A stretch of DNA of 64,000 nucleotides from Acanthaster planci. Taxonomy: Eukaryota; Echinodermata; Asteroidea; Valvatida; Acanthasteridae. The position numbers and the translations under genes were made by a program. Under the pieces are notes generated by a model that worked only from the letters and a program-made list of their open reading frames with translations, was not told where the DNA came from and did not search any database. The DNA is taken from positions 4,700,625-4,764,624 of the forward strand of contig NW_019091355.1 in the NCBI RefSeq assembly GCF_001949145.1. The letters are read 5' to 3'. This document shows positions 1-14,300 of the stretch, one piece after another. How positions within the stretch are numbered: position 1 is the stretch's first letter; every line of letters begins with the position of its first letter.

Positions 1-2358
1 TTCTTCCTCAATTCTTTCCTCTCTTACAATTGCTTCTAGCTCTTGCGGTGGCTCCTCTTCTTTTTGTACATCCGCTTTATCTGGAAGCATGGCCTCTTCG
101 GATGGCTCTTTTTCAGTTGTCCTGGCCTCCTCATGAAGACCATAGACAAAAGATGACTGTACAATTGTTTGATGGGCACTGATATGAGTTTCTGTATGAA
201 CCTCCATTTTCTCTTCCACATCTTCCAGTTCTCGATCTGGCTCCTTATGGTATTCCTCTACTTCAGTTCCCTCTTTTTCTTGTATTTCCTGATCGGAAGG
301 TATTTCTGGGACAACTTCCTGTTCAGGAGCGGCTTCTTCGGCTATTTCTTCTTTCACAACTATCTCTTCTTGTGGCTCTTGTTCTTGCTCTTCTGGTGCA
401 GTTTCCTCTTCTTTCAACATAACTTCTGGAGCAACTTCTTCCCCAATCATCTCCTCTGCTACTACAACTTCATCAGGTTGTTGCTCAGGCTCCTGGAAAG
501 TGTCCTTTGGTGCAACTGGAACAACTTCTTCCACAGCAGCTTCTTTAACTTCTTCCTCTGCAGCTGCAACCTCTTCAGGTTCTTCCTCAGGCTCCTGGGG
601 TGCGGTTTTCTTGTATTCCCAAACATCTTCTGGCACAGCTTCTACTTCTGGTGCAGATTTTTCCTCTATTTTTTCCTTTTCCATGATAACTTCCTCTTGA
701 ACTGGCTCTGGCTCCTCATAAGTTATCTCCTGGACAATTTCCTCTTCTCTCTTTACTTCCGCTCCTTGAAGACATATTTCAGTTGCCTTTTCCTCAATTC
801 CTTCCTCTGCTTCAACTGCTGGTTCCAATTCTGTAAGAACTTCCTCTTCGTTTTTTATATCTTCTTTTACTGGAAGTGCTGCTGCTCCAGGTGCCTCTTC
901 ATCACTTGTTCTTGCCTCTTCATGAAAATAGGTGACAGTAGACTTGACGATGGTTTGCTGGACACTGATGTGAGTTTCTGTATGGACTTGCATCTTATCC
1001 TCCTCTGGAATGTGTTGAGCAACATCTACAGGAACCACAGCTTCTGCATGTTTCTCTTCCATGCTCACTTCTTGTGGTTCTTGATCGATCTCCTCTGGTT
1101 CTGTTACCTTTCTCTCAGAGAGAACTTCTGGGACAATCTCTTCTTCAGGGGCAACCTCTTCCTTAAGTGCTTCCTCTTCCACAACTCCCTCTTCTTTGAG
1201 TTCTTTCTCAGGTTCCTCATATATTTCCTCTGGTGCAGCTTCCTCTTCCTCAAGAGCAACATCAGGGGCAACTTCTCCAGGTCCAGTCTCTTCCTCAAAT
1301 CCTTGCTCTCCCACAACTTCCTCTTCTCGGCGCTGTTCCTCAGGCTCCCCAAAGGCTGCCTCTGGTGCAATTTCCTCTTCAGAGACAGCTTTTCGGGAAA
1401 CTTCTTCAAGTGCAGCCATTTCCTCAATTCTTTCCTCTTCCATGACTATCTCTTTTAGAGGTTCTTGGTCTAGTTCCGTGTATGTTTCCTCTGGTGTAAT
1501 TTCCTCTGCTGGTAGAACTTGTGGGGCAACCTCTTCTTCTGGTGCAGCCTCTTCCTCAATACCTTCCTCTTCCAACACTGGTTCTTCCTGAAGCTCTTGC
1601 TCCTCTTCAACTGTTGTGTCATCCTTTTCTGTTTCCTCTTCTTCCAGTGGCACCTCTGGGGTGACTTCTACTACTGCAGCTTCAACTTTATCTTCCTCCA
1701 CTTCCACATCTGCTTGTGGCTCAGGACTCCGATCTTCTTGGATTTCTTCAGGCTCCTCCTCTGCTGTGGAGGTAATGTGAATGACTTCTCTGTGAACAAC
1801 TGTCTCGGTTTTGTGTATAGTTGTCTGCACCAGGACATCAGCTTCTGTCTGTGGTGGTCCTTCCGTTTCTGCCACTCGTTTTGCAGGAATGTCATCCGGA
1901 ATTTCTTCAATGCGCACATCTTCTTCTGGTTTGACTTCAGGCTCTTTGGTAACATCCGGTTGCTTTACTCTTTCCTCCTTGACGTCTCGGAGTTCTTCTG
2001 GAATTTCTTCAACAATGTCCTCAGAGGGTTCTTCGGGTGGTTTCTCAGCTTCTTCCTCTACAACTACCACCTTTTTCTCTGCTTCTTCCAGTGCCACCTT
2101 CTCCGCAACAAGAGCCTCTTCTTGGACATTCCCTTCTTTTTCTTCAGGGGAAACTTCAACAGGCTCCACAGGAGCATCCTTACTTTGAAAAACCACAGAA
2201 GTAGTCACCTCTGCCACATCGGGCACAGAAATCCCTCCGTCTGTTGTTCTCATCGTTTTGGTTACCTTGGTTGTGGTTATTCTTTCCTCTCGGAATACAG
2301 TGGTGCCATAGACAGCCACTTCCGGCTCACTTGACAGAGCTGGTTCCACTGATGGTTC
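1..2358 (-). CDS. Ank: exon X40: giant Glu-rich tail exon (partial)
   Basis: Open for 786 codons from acceptor ctcatag|GAA at 2,358 to the window edge; I checked the in-frame triplets for stops and found none. It enters in phase 0 from X39. The sequence is dominated by Glu, Pro, Val and Ala (runs such as EEEAAPEE), with no globular domain or membrane segment, so it is probably a long disordered, strongly acidic tail. A block around residue 456 ([10 protein letters not shown], ending near [13 protein letters not shown]) recurs 262 residues later at 718 ([23 protein letters not shown]); a weaker relative lies near residue 177. Vertebrate ANK2/ANK3, Drosophila Ank2 and nematode unc-44 have giant repetitive exons making axonal isoforms. 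This sequence is not recognisably homologous to them, so equivalence is inferred from position and style only. The true end is outside the window. Confidence 0.93.
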
Positions 2359-5300
2359 CTATGAGGAAAACCTTTGTGTCAGGACCGCTGCATAACATCC
2401 ATGACCATGTCACACTTTTACTGAGGACAATACTTGTCAGGGTGAAATGCAATACTTGTGAGGGTGAAATACTGTCATGTCAAAATGTAATACCATGTAG
2501 TTATTTCTTTGCAAACAACCAAATGTAAATGTTTATCTCCTATCAAACGTACATAATATGAACAGGCCATTTAAAACTCAAACTTGAAATGCCCTTGAAC
2601 ATTTCAAAATACTTGAATTCCACATGTAAATATATCACATTATTGGCAAAATCAACTTTCACAGATTTCCTCCCAGCATTAAAATAAAGGAACAATCTGA
2701 TCTAAGTGGTTACCCCGAACAAAAATTTAAATGGAATAGAAAAAAAAAACCATAACCACCACCTACTACAGTGCCATTCAAGGATCATGCCAAAGACTGG
2801 ACTTGCAACCACCAGTGCTGGCGACCCAAAAAATTAATCCATTTTTAGTTTCAGTTCCAGCAGCTGAGACACCTCACCTATCTCCCCCCCCAACATACCT
2901 CTCGTTCTTGGGGGGCTTCAGGCACACTCTCTCCTCCACGTCTGGTTTTGGCCTCTACCTGTTCAACCAATTTCTCCTGCGGTTAATCACACGTGAGTCA
3001 CCAGCAATCAAGATACAACACACACACCAGACTATAACTAAGACAGTGCAAATGTGAAATGGTGCACTCTAATTCTATAAGCAATACATGCGCATGTCGG
3101 ATTTTGAAGCCATTCGTCTGTACACCAAACTGACATTTCATTCACTTTTCGAATGTTGAACAGAATTTAAACTTTTGACGAAATCTTTCATTTTTTAGAA
3201 GTTCAACCCTCTTGTGCATACATACATTCTGAACAAACACGTGATGTGTCTCTGCACTGTAACAGACATGGATTGAATTCCTCAGTTCCTGTGACAGTGC
3301 AAAGAGTCAGAGGGTGTATCCAAACATCCTCATTGTTATAAGTACGTGCCTTTCAGAACTCAGGAAGCTATGCAAGCAATCACATCCATCATGACTACCA
3401 GCTGCAGAAGTCTACTGCACAATCTAGGTTCTACGATGATTTTCATGCATGTTAATAAAGCAAGATGAGAAGCCATTGGGTGAGAAGGCAAATAAAAAAG
3501 GCACAAGCCATGCATGAGAGGGAACCATACAAGCCATCTTGTGAAAGTCATGCATTCCGGGGGAAGTGAACAAGTCCTGTGGAGGACACTTAGGGACAGG
3601 GAAGTCAACTTGTGTATGAACTTGTGATATTACTTAGTATGAACTGAATGCTTTAAAAATGCTGTATTTTTAATATGTTAGTTTAAAAAATTCAGCCTAT
3701 TGTTTTAAACAACAGTGATTATGCTACACTTTAAAATCAATCAGTTTATTCAACATTCAGAGTTTGATTTCAACATGGCCGAACACTTGTGTTAGCAGGA
3801 AAGATATTAGACAGAAATTACACCTACTTCGGTATGTTAGATACATTATTAAAACTAGCTCGAGAGATCTTTGACAAGAACTGCAAGTTACAGTACCAAT
3901 GACTAGCTGACAGGCTAGTAGCTTTATAATTCTAAACAAAAACAGAGACAGACAAATGTGAACAATATAAACAGACATGTAGACAAAAAACTGACTTGAA
4001 TTGACAAATAAATGAAATTTTTTAAAAAAAGTATAACAAATAATCACCAATCATCCATCCTTTAAGGCCCTAAATAAAAATAGTTAGAGAGGGACCATTT
4101 GGAGGGTTACTGAATTGGTGTTTCAGGTAGTTTGGGAGAATACAAGAGAAAAAAATGTAACCTACCTAGAAAACTCCAGTAAAGGATAATTTAATTCATT
4201 TAATTCAATGTGAAAAATGCACAGGATTGAATAATGTTTGGCATTAATATGTTGCATTCAGAAAATATTCATATCAATGCATTCATTCTTCAGACGTTTG
4301 ATGGATTCTGACTAGTATTTTATTATTCTCAAATCAAGGAATTAACTTTGAGGAATAAGTCATGCATGTTATAAATTTTTGGGGTGAGTTATTCATCAAC
4401 AGTGAAAGTAATAGGTCAGAATGATGTGAAGGTGTAATGGAACAATCCAAATGCTCAGTATTATGGTGGATTTTGCATTCCAAGCAAGCACATTATAGGG
4501 AGCTCTGGTTAATTTTGGGTTTAACATTGTGATGCAAGGTCAGGCACGAAGGTCAATGCTTCAAACTGATTTCACCTGCCGAATAAACGCTTACAACTGA
4601 CTTTCACTTCAGTATATTGCGAAAGAACACATGTCAAATCCAAAAACTATTGTGACTAACACTTCTTGTCCATTTTCTTTGCAGAAGTGGCAAAGCAACA
4701 GGAAAGCACAATTTCACTTTGTTTTGGGATTTTATCAGCAACTTCCAGCAACTTTTTTTTTGGCCAGTCTGCAAACAAGCACACAGCTCAAAGCAATCTA
4801 TGATTCTAAGTCGCTACTCTAAAAAGATGTCAGGAACTCCTTTGCCAGTTGTAAATATACCACAAATGAAAAATGAAAATAATCAACGCAGATTAAAACT
4901 GCAAACAGCAGGTTGTTAAAAATTTGCAAATGTCATCTTTCGATTTAAACTTGTCAAAATGTGGCTGTGCGTACCTTGGGCTTCTGCTCGGGCTGCTGTA
5001 ATTCCTCTTTTACATCCTAAGGAGAAAAACGGGGGAAAAAAATTCAGCTACTTTCAACCTGCAATAAAATCTGCCTAAAAATCTAACATCCCGTCCTGTG
5101 CTAATTTGAGGGCTTCTAGGATTAGACAGCTGAACCACCACTGCATCGGGTAAGACGTCCCAAACCTGAAGTCTGGAGAGTGCACCACTGGCTTTCTGCG
5201 TATTGTTGAATGTTGGGAGGTTAAGAAGAAAGCCCTGTAACAATGTGTATTCTCACCAAACTGAAGTGCACCCCCAATCGGTGAAGAAAGACGTTAAGTT

Positions 5301-8300
5301 ACGACAGGTTCTTGCACGCATCCTGCGTGTATGCAAAGACCATACATGCCGGAATAAATTAGTTACGCGTACTCAGCATGCCCCATGTCAAATGCGCATA
5401 TACTTTCGCACCTCATGGCGCACCTATGCAGTGAGTACGAACAAAAACCAGACTCTTTTGTTCCACTTGGAGCGGATACCGCTAAGGCTACCCTTGCACT
5501 TCAACAGGAAAAGAACGTGCTCTGGGCGTGATACCAGTAAAGAAACAGGTTCCTACATCCAGTGCTCATAGTATAGTGCATGCACTCTTTGTGGAAGAAA
5601 TCATGTAGCTCTCACTGTCACTTTAAAGTAATGGAGAGTACAAGTGGCAAAGACACAAACAAGCAATTTCAGTAGGAAATTCCATGCTCAAAATCGGACA
5701 TTACATCAAATGGACCTTTTTTTCTCCTTTTGTTTGTTTTGTTTTCTAAAAGAAAGTTCAAAATTCCGACTTCATAATCAGATTAAACATCAGGGTGCAT
5801 TTAAACAAGTGCATAAAGTTATCTAGCCAAATTCTAACTGTTTAATAACTGGTACCACACCTACTTTAACATCAGGACTATGTCAGAAAATTTAGTTGCA
5901 AAAACTTACAATGCTCCCAAATATGTTAACCACTTCCTGCCTGGCATTTCAGATCCGGACACGTATGCTTATATGCATGGCCGGGGTCTATTAACTCGGA
6001 CAAAGGGAACAGGGCCTTGTAACAAAAGACCATCCTCCAAACAAAAGACCAGGCTGCTGGGCATTACCAACATTTTTTCACTCTCAAAAGTGGAGATAAT
6101 CCTGCCTTGTTTTGAAACAGGATACCACAGTTAGGGGCATTTAGAGCGAGCGGATTACCGCCAGGGACAAAAGCACTCCACCACCGCAGTGATGAGCCAC
6201 ACAGCACCGCTGCATGATAATCTGGCCCCTATTGAAGAGAGGTCAGCAGCGCACTGAGCCAGATTCGTGAACACAAGAATATTACGTTAACACCACAAAA
6301 TCTGGGCTCTTTTTACAAGGCGGCAGGCCTGGTTGAAATACTCCAACGTCAATAGATTTTGTATGTCAGGCTAGAGTGTACACCAGACTGTCCTTCACGT
6401 GTTTGTAAGTGTCCAGTAAATGAAGATAGGAATTTTTAAAGAATTTTGAAAAACAGAAAAAACTGATAACTATTCCGGACCAGCATCATCAACATTGACA
6501 ACTGCCCCCGGCAGCAAGTGGTTAACAAAGCAAATTGCATTCTATTGCAATCTTTATCAGAAGCAGAGCAAATGAGTTGCAGTCGGCAGCCTGCACTGAG
6601 CCAGTTCTTTCACAGAGGCTTAAACTTCATGTTTTTCATCTGCCAAGCAACAGAAAGCCTCCTCACAATGTCAACTGTATGGAGTTTCTTCTCCTTTTGC
6701 ATCATTAATTTTCAAAATGTTGTTAACTCTGACAGTGACAACACTAACACGGTTATTGAATGGCAATAGAAGTCCATGCAGTAAAGAAAGCTAACAGCCG
6801 TGCATGAGGATGTTTGGCCATCAATGCACAGCAAAATGAAAATTTTTCAATACAAATAACCAGTATACATACATATGTATATTGTTTCACGAGCCAAGAT
6901 GACAAATGACATCATTCAGAAACTTGCTGTGAGAAGGCACGTTATGTCATATTGTGAAATGATGTGCCAGGATTGGTCAATAAGCAAAATACATTATTAA
7001 TGTTTACATGAATGAGTTTTAACATGCAAGATACCAACAAATTCATGCATGCTGTCCATAGACGTCGTGATATCAGACTGAAATAAATTTCATTAAATAA
7101 AAGCGACGTGCTCTTACGTGAAGTAACTGTGCTGCTAAAGACTGCAGGAAGAATGCAGATGAACAGAACAAAAAGAGTACGGGATTAACTGGAAACTACA
7201 GATGGTAGAGATGGATATTTTCGACTTGAGACCCCCCAAAAATCACAAAACAAAGAATAAATCTGCAAATTTCCAAAAAGTGAACCTTAATGCTGGATAT
7301 CTAACAGCTCCAAGCATAGCTTGGTCCTGATCAGGGGTATGTGAAAATATCACATCTCTATCGCAGTGACCACGCCAGTATTGTTCAAACTTCAAAGCAC
7401 AGAATCAAGGACACATTCTAGGTCAGGGCTGCTGTGCAGTATTCCGATGTGCACACTGGAGCATGAGCTCTTCTTAACACCCTCTAATTGTTGAATGAAA
7501 AAGCGCCCTCTGGCGTTCACAGGCAGAGCACGTAAGACGGTCACGTGGACCAGGCCGGTTTGACAGTGGCACATCACAAATACTGGCAGCTTGTTTGTAC
7601 AGAAACAGAGGCAGATTCCTGTATTGGCTGGCACACTCTTGTCCTCCCTGTTTGCGTCACTTTTTCACGTAAGGAAGCAAATGAATAAAAGCAACAGAAA
7701 TGCGCAGGAAGGAAAAGCAGAGAAATAAAAGTGACCATCACCAAATACAAAGATGGGTCCAACTAACAGTTTCTATTCACAATTCTGAGGGAGCATGCTG
7801 GTCAATGTAGGGAAGACCTTTGCCCGGTCTTTACAAAGTGTTAGTGCTGAGTTGGTGGCGAGCATGAAGTTTAATCAGTCAGTTTCCTGCTATTCATCCT
7901 CATGATTCTCTACTAACCAAAGGAATTGAAAAAAAAGCAGAAACAAATCCTGGCATGTATCCGCATCCGAATCGTCTGTCTGCGGCTAGCTCTCTGTCTT
8001 CACCAACTGCAATTATGCGGAAATGTGCTGACAACAGATGTAGCCGTAGCCAAAGTCTGTTTTGGATGTGGCATATGTTTCTTACATTCAGTTGTGATTC
8101 AATCTATTTGAAGGTCAAGTATCACTGCCGGACACTGACCTGCCTGTTCCCTCAGATTTGCAAACTACTAAATACAACCAAAAAGCGACCAAAAATTTGC
8201 AAATAAAGCACCATTTAAATGAAACAGGCCAATGATAATGGAAGGATGAGCTGCTGAAAAACCTGACAAAATGCCAGCTTTGCCCCTACCTCTGCGTAAC

Positions 8301-11300
8301 TTTCTAGGGGTGTACTGGGCTGTCGCCTAGGTTGTGTGGCAGACTCAGCGATAGTGACCTCAGACGCAGGGCCGTGGGGGAAGTCAGATTCTGAGCGGTC
8401 TGTCTCGGGGCTTGACTCCAGGCCGGTGCGCACCGTGACCTGGTGGAACGACGTGGTGTAGGTGGAGATGACCCCAACCTCCTGCCCCGGAGGGGAGATG
8501 GGGCTTTCGTCGAACGCCTGGGCACCATGGTTGATGCTGTACTTGGTGTCGGTCACATCGGGCCCACAGATCCGGGCTGAGTCGTCAAGGGGCTCGGGCT
8601 CACAGATCAGGTCCGGGTTGATGCCCTGGACGGTGGACTCGGATGTGGTGGAGATTGGGGGCTCCTCAACAGAATCTGGCTCCATCTCATAGTGAGGGTT
8701 GATGCCTTCCACCTCTGGCACTTTGTCGGTGGTGATAATCTCTTCTGAGACAGAGTCTGGACCCGCTTCATAATGGGGATTGATGCCTTCCTCCTCGGCT
8801 GTCTTCGTGACTTCTACAATCTCATCTGGCTGCGACGTCACCACCATGTACTCATCGATGTCCGGGTCAGATTTGCGATCGGGAACCTCGTCAACCTCAA
8901 TCCGCACAGGGGCATGCTTCTCAGTGTACGAGTATTTCTCTGTCACAGTTGTGGTGGTGGAGATCTTAGTCTGGACCTCATCGGGGCCTGTGTAAACCTC
9001 CGTCTCGGCCGAGGATTCGGACTCCGACTCGACTGGGCCGTCTTGGTGCCCGTCGGCCACTGCCTGGGTTCGTACTATGTGAGTCTGCTCAACGACAACC
9101 GTTCGGGTAGGGAATGTTTGTGTTGCGTCTCCAGGCAAGGCCTAGGTGGAGGGGAGTGGCGTAAATTGGAACAACTTAAAATTAGAAAGCGAGTATTTCC
9201 ACACTGAATATTCTCCCTTTTTCAGGCCAACTAGAAATGTCAACACTGAATAGATTACCAAAAAACCTCACGGGCTAGTTACTTTGCCATAGCTCAAATT
9301 AAATGAAGGCTTCAACTCTGAGTCTATGTCTCTAGATCTAAGATAGGTTAGTACCATACAAGGCAGAGTTAGTTGCGCTCATTCGAGTTACAGGCAACGG
9401 TATAGGCAACATATTACTGCCAATCTCTTAACATCTCAGGGTTCAAAGCAAAACTTCCAAGGACACAGGGTATCCATTCCGCTGATGTGTACAGAGATAA
9501 CCGATTTATGACCAAAGATTACAGGAATCAGAAAGGAGATGCTTTCCGCAGAGTCCAGGGGTCATTACAAGCATGCACTCATGACAAGTCTGTTTTTTTA
9601 AACAGCATATATGCAATGACAGCCTGCCTCATGTCGCTTGATTTTTTTTAATGACAAGTTAAGCATTTGGCATGCTATGATGCATCCAAAAAATCAGTTC
9701 TTTCAAAAAACAAATCACTCAAATGAACAGCTTGCAAAGTCTGAAATTAAAATGCAAAGATCAAAAAGTTTAGAGATTATGTCAAAAAGGATAAAAACAC
9801 AAATGAATACTGAAAAGAATATTCCCAGAAATCTGAGGGAATGGACAGAATTACCTTGGTTTCTGTTGGAGTCTGTCCGTCTTCCTGTTTAAAAATAATG
9901 GAGGGCAATAACATGACACTTTGCACAATAACCAAATTCAACCCCAGCGAAATACCCGTGGGAAGTTAATGCTAAGTAATACAGTCCTAGATGTACATGT
10001 ACATCCCCTTGAAAATAAAATAAAATAAATGTAAAAAAAAAAATAAAAATAACCCTCTGCGTATATTTGTAAAAAAAGGCCATGCAAATTCAGTATCGAG
10101 TTACAATGTTCACACGCGGGAATCAGAAGTAGCCAGACAAGGGGTAGCTCTGAAGGAACAATTTGAATACTAAAGGCAAATTCATATGTCGGTCAAATTA
10201 AGCAGGGTCAACTTACGATGGATTAGCTTGAACGAGATAAACCACAGCAGTTACGTCACCTTGACGATAACTTATAATGGTAACTGCACTGTTTTGTTTG
10301 CTGTTATTTCATGTTGTAATGGTTTGAATTCCGATGCATTTTCGCCAGTTGTACATTAAGCGCTGCTCTTTAGGCTGAATGGTCTGGTTTACGGCTGCAA
10401 CCAGTTCAAGGTTTAGGGCAAACTTGTGCACCATTCTATGAAGCCTCACTGTGAGTAGAGCTACATGTAACTTGACTATTAGGGTAAAGAGTGGTGTCAA
10501 GGAGGGTCAATTGAGACAAGAAAATTTTGTAAGGTCATGATCAATTCCTGCCTGAGATTCTAGCTTACTTCTTGACTTTCCTCGAGTACGTCCACCGTCG
10601 GCTCAAACTGCATCTCCCGTCTCTCCTCCTCGTGCTTCTCCAAAATCTCCTCCTTCATCTCCTGATCAAATAAAAGCCACGCCCCCAAAATGGAGAGAGA
10701 ATGAAGCCCCCATCAGTGACTGCACACTAGACATCAAGGGGATGCACAGGGTGTCATCCAAACTCAAGCTCTCAAGCAAGTCTAACTTGGACTCAGTGGG
10801 ATCAAGGAAATATCCTTACTTTCCTTCAACAGCTACTTCTCAGATTTACCAGCATCTGTAGGTTTTCTACAATATTTCTTCAATCTACAAATCTATTAAA
10901 ATGAGCACAACGTAAGAGCTGATGACAGGCCCACTCAAAGGAACTGTGGCAGTATTGAGGGCCAAAAATAATTGACTCAAAACTCACCTCATACAGCTCT
11001 GCTGCTCCGGCATCCTGAAACAAAAGAAAGGCGGAATTAATCACAAGCCTTCTCCGATGCACTTTAAGGGACACTTAACCCCAAAGCCTACTTTTTGACT
11101 CATAAGTCTGAACACTTTGGTGCATAGCACTACCAATTCCAAGAGAAAAAGTTAGTTACTAGACCCCATTATTGGAAGTGATATAATTTATGCCTACAAA
11201 ATAAATTTCAAAAGATATTCAGTGAGGTAAAGCATCCTAAAAATAAGTTCCTGAATGAGGTAGTTATAATCCTGCAGGCTACAATATCTTAATGACATTT

Positions 11301-14300
11301 TGTACACCACTTGGCTTACTATTACACACATGTACATGTATGCATGCAGAAAAATCTCGGCGAAATTCTATGTTCATAATGAGGAAGTACTTTCACACAT
11401 GATTAAGCCGGGGGGGAAGAGGTTATTTTCTAAGCTTGCAAATTGTGTTGAAATTTGCACTTCAAAAATTCATAGTTTTAGCATTCCCGCATTTGCACAC
11501 TGTGATCTTGCTTTGAGGCTGTTGGCATGGCGTATTTAAAAATATGCTTCTTTTGTTTTTTACAACCTGCAAGCCGAGGTGACCATGCACATTCGAGTTT
11601 ATTTTGGTTATGGTGTGCATTCAATCGACTACTGCACTTTTGTGCTATCGTTAGCAATGCAGCTCCATCACTTGGCTTTGCTGCTGCTCAACCACTGCAG
11701 CAAAAGCCTGTAATCTAAACCTTTATTTAAGTCCAGCCCTGAGATAATTATGAATCTAAAACTGATATTTTCATCTTTGTCAAATTATATAAAAGTATGC
11801 CTACTGATGTGAAACAATGTGATAGAGTTTTATGTATGGATAAGTATGTATAACCAAGGGAATTCCTTTAAGGTTGTTCAAGTCGTTAAGAGCCTATGAT
11901 TCAAAATTAAGAGAAAATATGTAACGCATACAAAACTGACAGGAGTTTGACAAGTTTGGGCACTGACAGAGACACAAAAAAGAACGTGAAATGACTGAAC
12001 GAACACATCATGTTCAAGAAAACCTAGTGTCACAAAATGGTACAAAATTGTGAACAAAATGTGCTACACTTGTAATATTTACACTAGCAAAAAGTAAACG
12101 CAAGTATTCAAGGTGTGTTACTCACCAAGCTTTGAAACAAGCATGCATGCAGGCAACACCCAGGGGTTCGGACGGATGAGACAGGGAGGGGTATCAATGC
12201 ACATGTACACACACACATCGCAGCTGAATACGGCAACGGGTCATAACTACGCACTACGACAACCAAACCGGTTCAAGAAAGGGGTGGAGGGGTGGGGAGA
12301 TCATTGGACGGGGAAACAGAGGGTCGGCTGCGTGTTCGTGGCGTGACGATTTCTTGAATGGCGGTGAGAAAGATGCGCAGCCAACAGGAGTGTTGCCGGA
12401 CATTCGGCTCAAGAATGCAACATAAAGACATTTTGTTGGGCGTAAAACATAACAAAAAGAGGAGAGTACCTGGCCGAGATTGAAAGAATTGAATATATCG
12501 CTAAAATCACATGCACCTGTTGCCGGTACCTTGGAAGGAGAAAAGAAATAAAATCAATGTCACACACACAGACGAAACATTGTCAGATAGGGATGAAAGA
12601 TGTGGAAAAGGATGGGATTTTTTTTTTGGGGGGGAACTCTTCAGCTAGAGAAGGAAATGTGCGCATCCGATTTTCATACACAAATTGTGTGTAGTGACTA
12701 GTGAGCAGGACTGCGGGCACGTTGTAGTTTCCTTCCCGCGTTCGCTAGCTGGGAAAAAAAAAGAAAGAAAGCCAGTCGACACGAAGAGCAGCAGCTGCAG
12801 ATTGAAAGCAAGCGACAGCGTTCAACCTCTGCATGGAATACGATGTGACACACTGATGTTTAGGCGGATGCCCACGCAATGAACTGATTTCGCGAGGATG
12901 CTCAGATTCCAACCTGCTTTTGATTTTGAGATGCTCACCACTCAAGTCTCAAACAATCGTCAAATGAACACAGTCACTTTAAGGAGGCATACGCACACAT
13001 ACATGCAACACATTCACGGTTGTACAACACTACCGCAGTCCAGGCAATTTTTGGGCAACACACTGCTTCATAGCAAAAACTTTCAGAATGCCACACAGAA
13101 ACAGAAATACAACCACACACCTGCCAAAGAATTTGAAAACACTGTATGACAAGCATTATTGCGGACGAATGACTTTTTAAAAGCAGAATGTTACGAGATG
13201 ACTCTTACAAGATGACTGTTAACACTTGCACTGAGCTACTTACATTACAAATACAGGGGTGAAGAAATAACACAACAGCCCTACTTAAAAATATCTTTCA
13301 CAATCTTTTCAATATGTTTTAGCAACTGCAAACACTGTGTATTAGAAACCTCACTCAGAGCCACAAGAATTTTCTCTAACACTCAGATGGCCTCAACAGA
13401 CAAGTACATATTTGTATGAGTAACTAGTATCGTCATAATGCCAAAGACGTGGTCAGAAGACCCTGGCTGCTTCTTTGACAGAAGCGACAAATCTCCCCGC
13501 TTTTTTGCAAACAAAAGAACAACCAATGAGAGCTTAGAGAACACACAAGAGAGAAAAAACAAGAATTAGCAACTCAGGCGGACCTTTGGAACCAGCTACA
13601 GAGTTCATAAGACCAAAATCATAAATCGGGTGAGAAAGTTCAGGATGAGAATTGCGCTAGCTAGCAATACCTCTGGAATTCCAGCAGCGATAGCCTCCTC
13701 CTTCAATTCCTAGAGCAGAGGGTGTAGAAGAGGGTAAGGGGACAAGAAAATGAAGGATACGTTGAGGTGAAGTTCTAGGGGACTGGCTTGGAACTACACC
13801 GTATAGTCTACAACACAGGCTCAATGGCAACAATCTGGGTCTGGTAACCTTTTCCCTTGTGTTTAAAAACGTGCTAGCACATAGGCACGAACTTGCTCAA
13901 CAGAGTCTGTCATTGTTTGGATTTCTGTAATGAGACAGAAATTTTTGATAGACTTGACAGTTTTCTCTAAGTATCAGCACACTCCTATCTCGGGCATTTA
14001 TGTCACAGAAGGCGCCACCCGCTTCCCCGGGACAGGATAATGCACTTTCAAATGACTGCCTAATGTAATCTGGGAAATAAAAAACAATTTGAAAGACAAA
14101 AGCAGCATACACGGTCTTTCAGGATAAATGAATTGTACAAGAAGGCATCTCTCTGTCAATTCTTTGAGTCTTAAATCTAACAAATTAACCAGACTATCTG
14201 AGCAAGCTCTACTTAATTAACCCTCCAAACCAGCAGCCCACATCAAAACACTGCCACCAAATTGTCAATGTAACTGAGCAGCACTGAATGTTACATGAAA

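Noticed and set aside
169-1458. A 429-codon plus-strand open frame
   Set aside because: It lies exactly opposite the Glu-rich exon X40. GAA/GAG codons read antisense become TTC/CTC, so stop-free Phe/Leu/Ser-rich shadows are expected. No start context or domain supports it.
8215-8289. Continuation of the X38 frame past the donor
   Set aside because: The frame runs on 75 bases into the intron after GAG|gtaggg; the added residues are hydrophobic and unlike the exon, so it is read-through.
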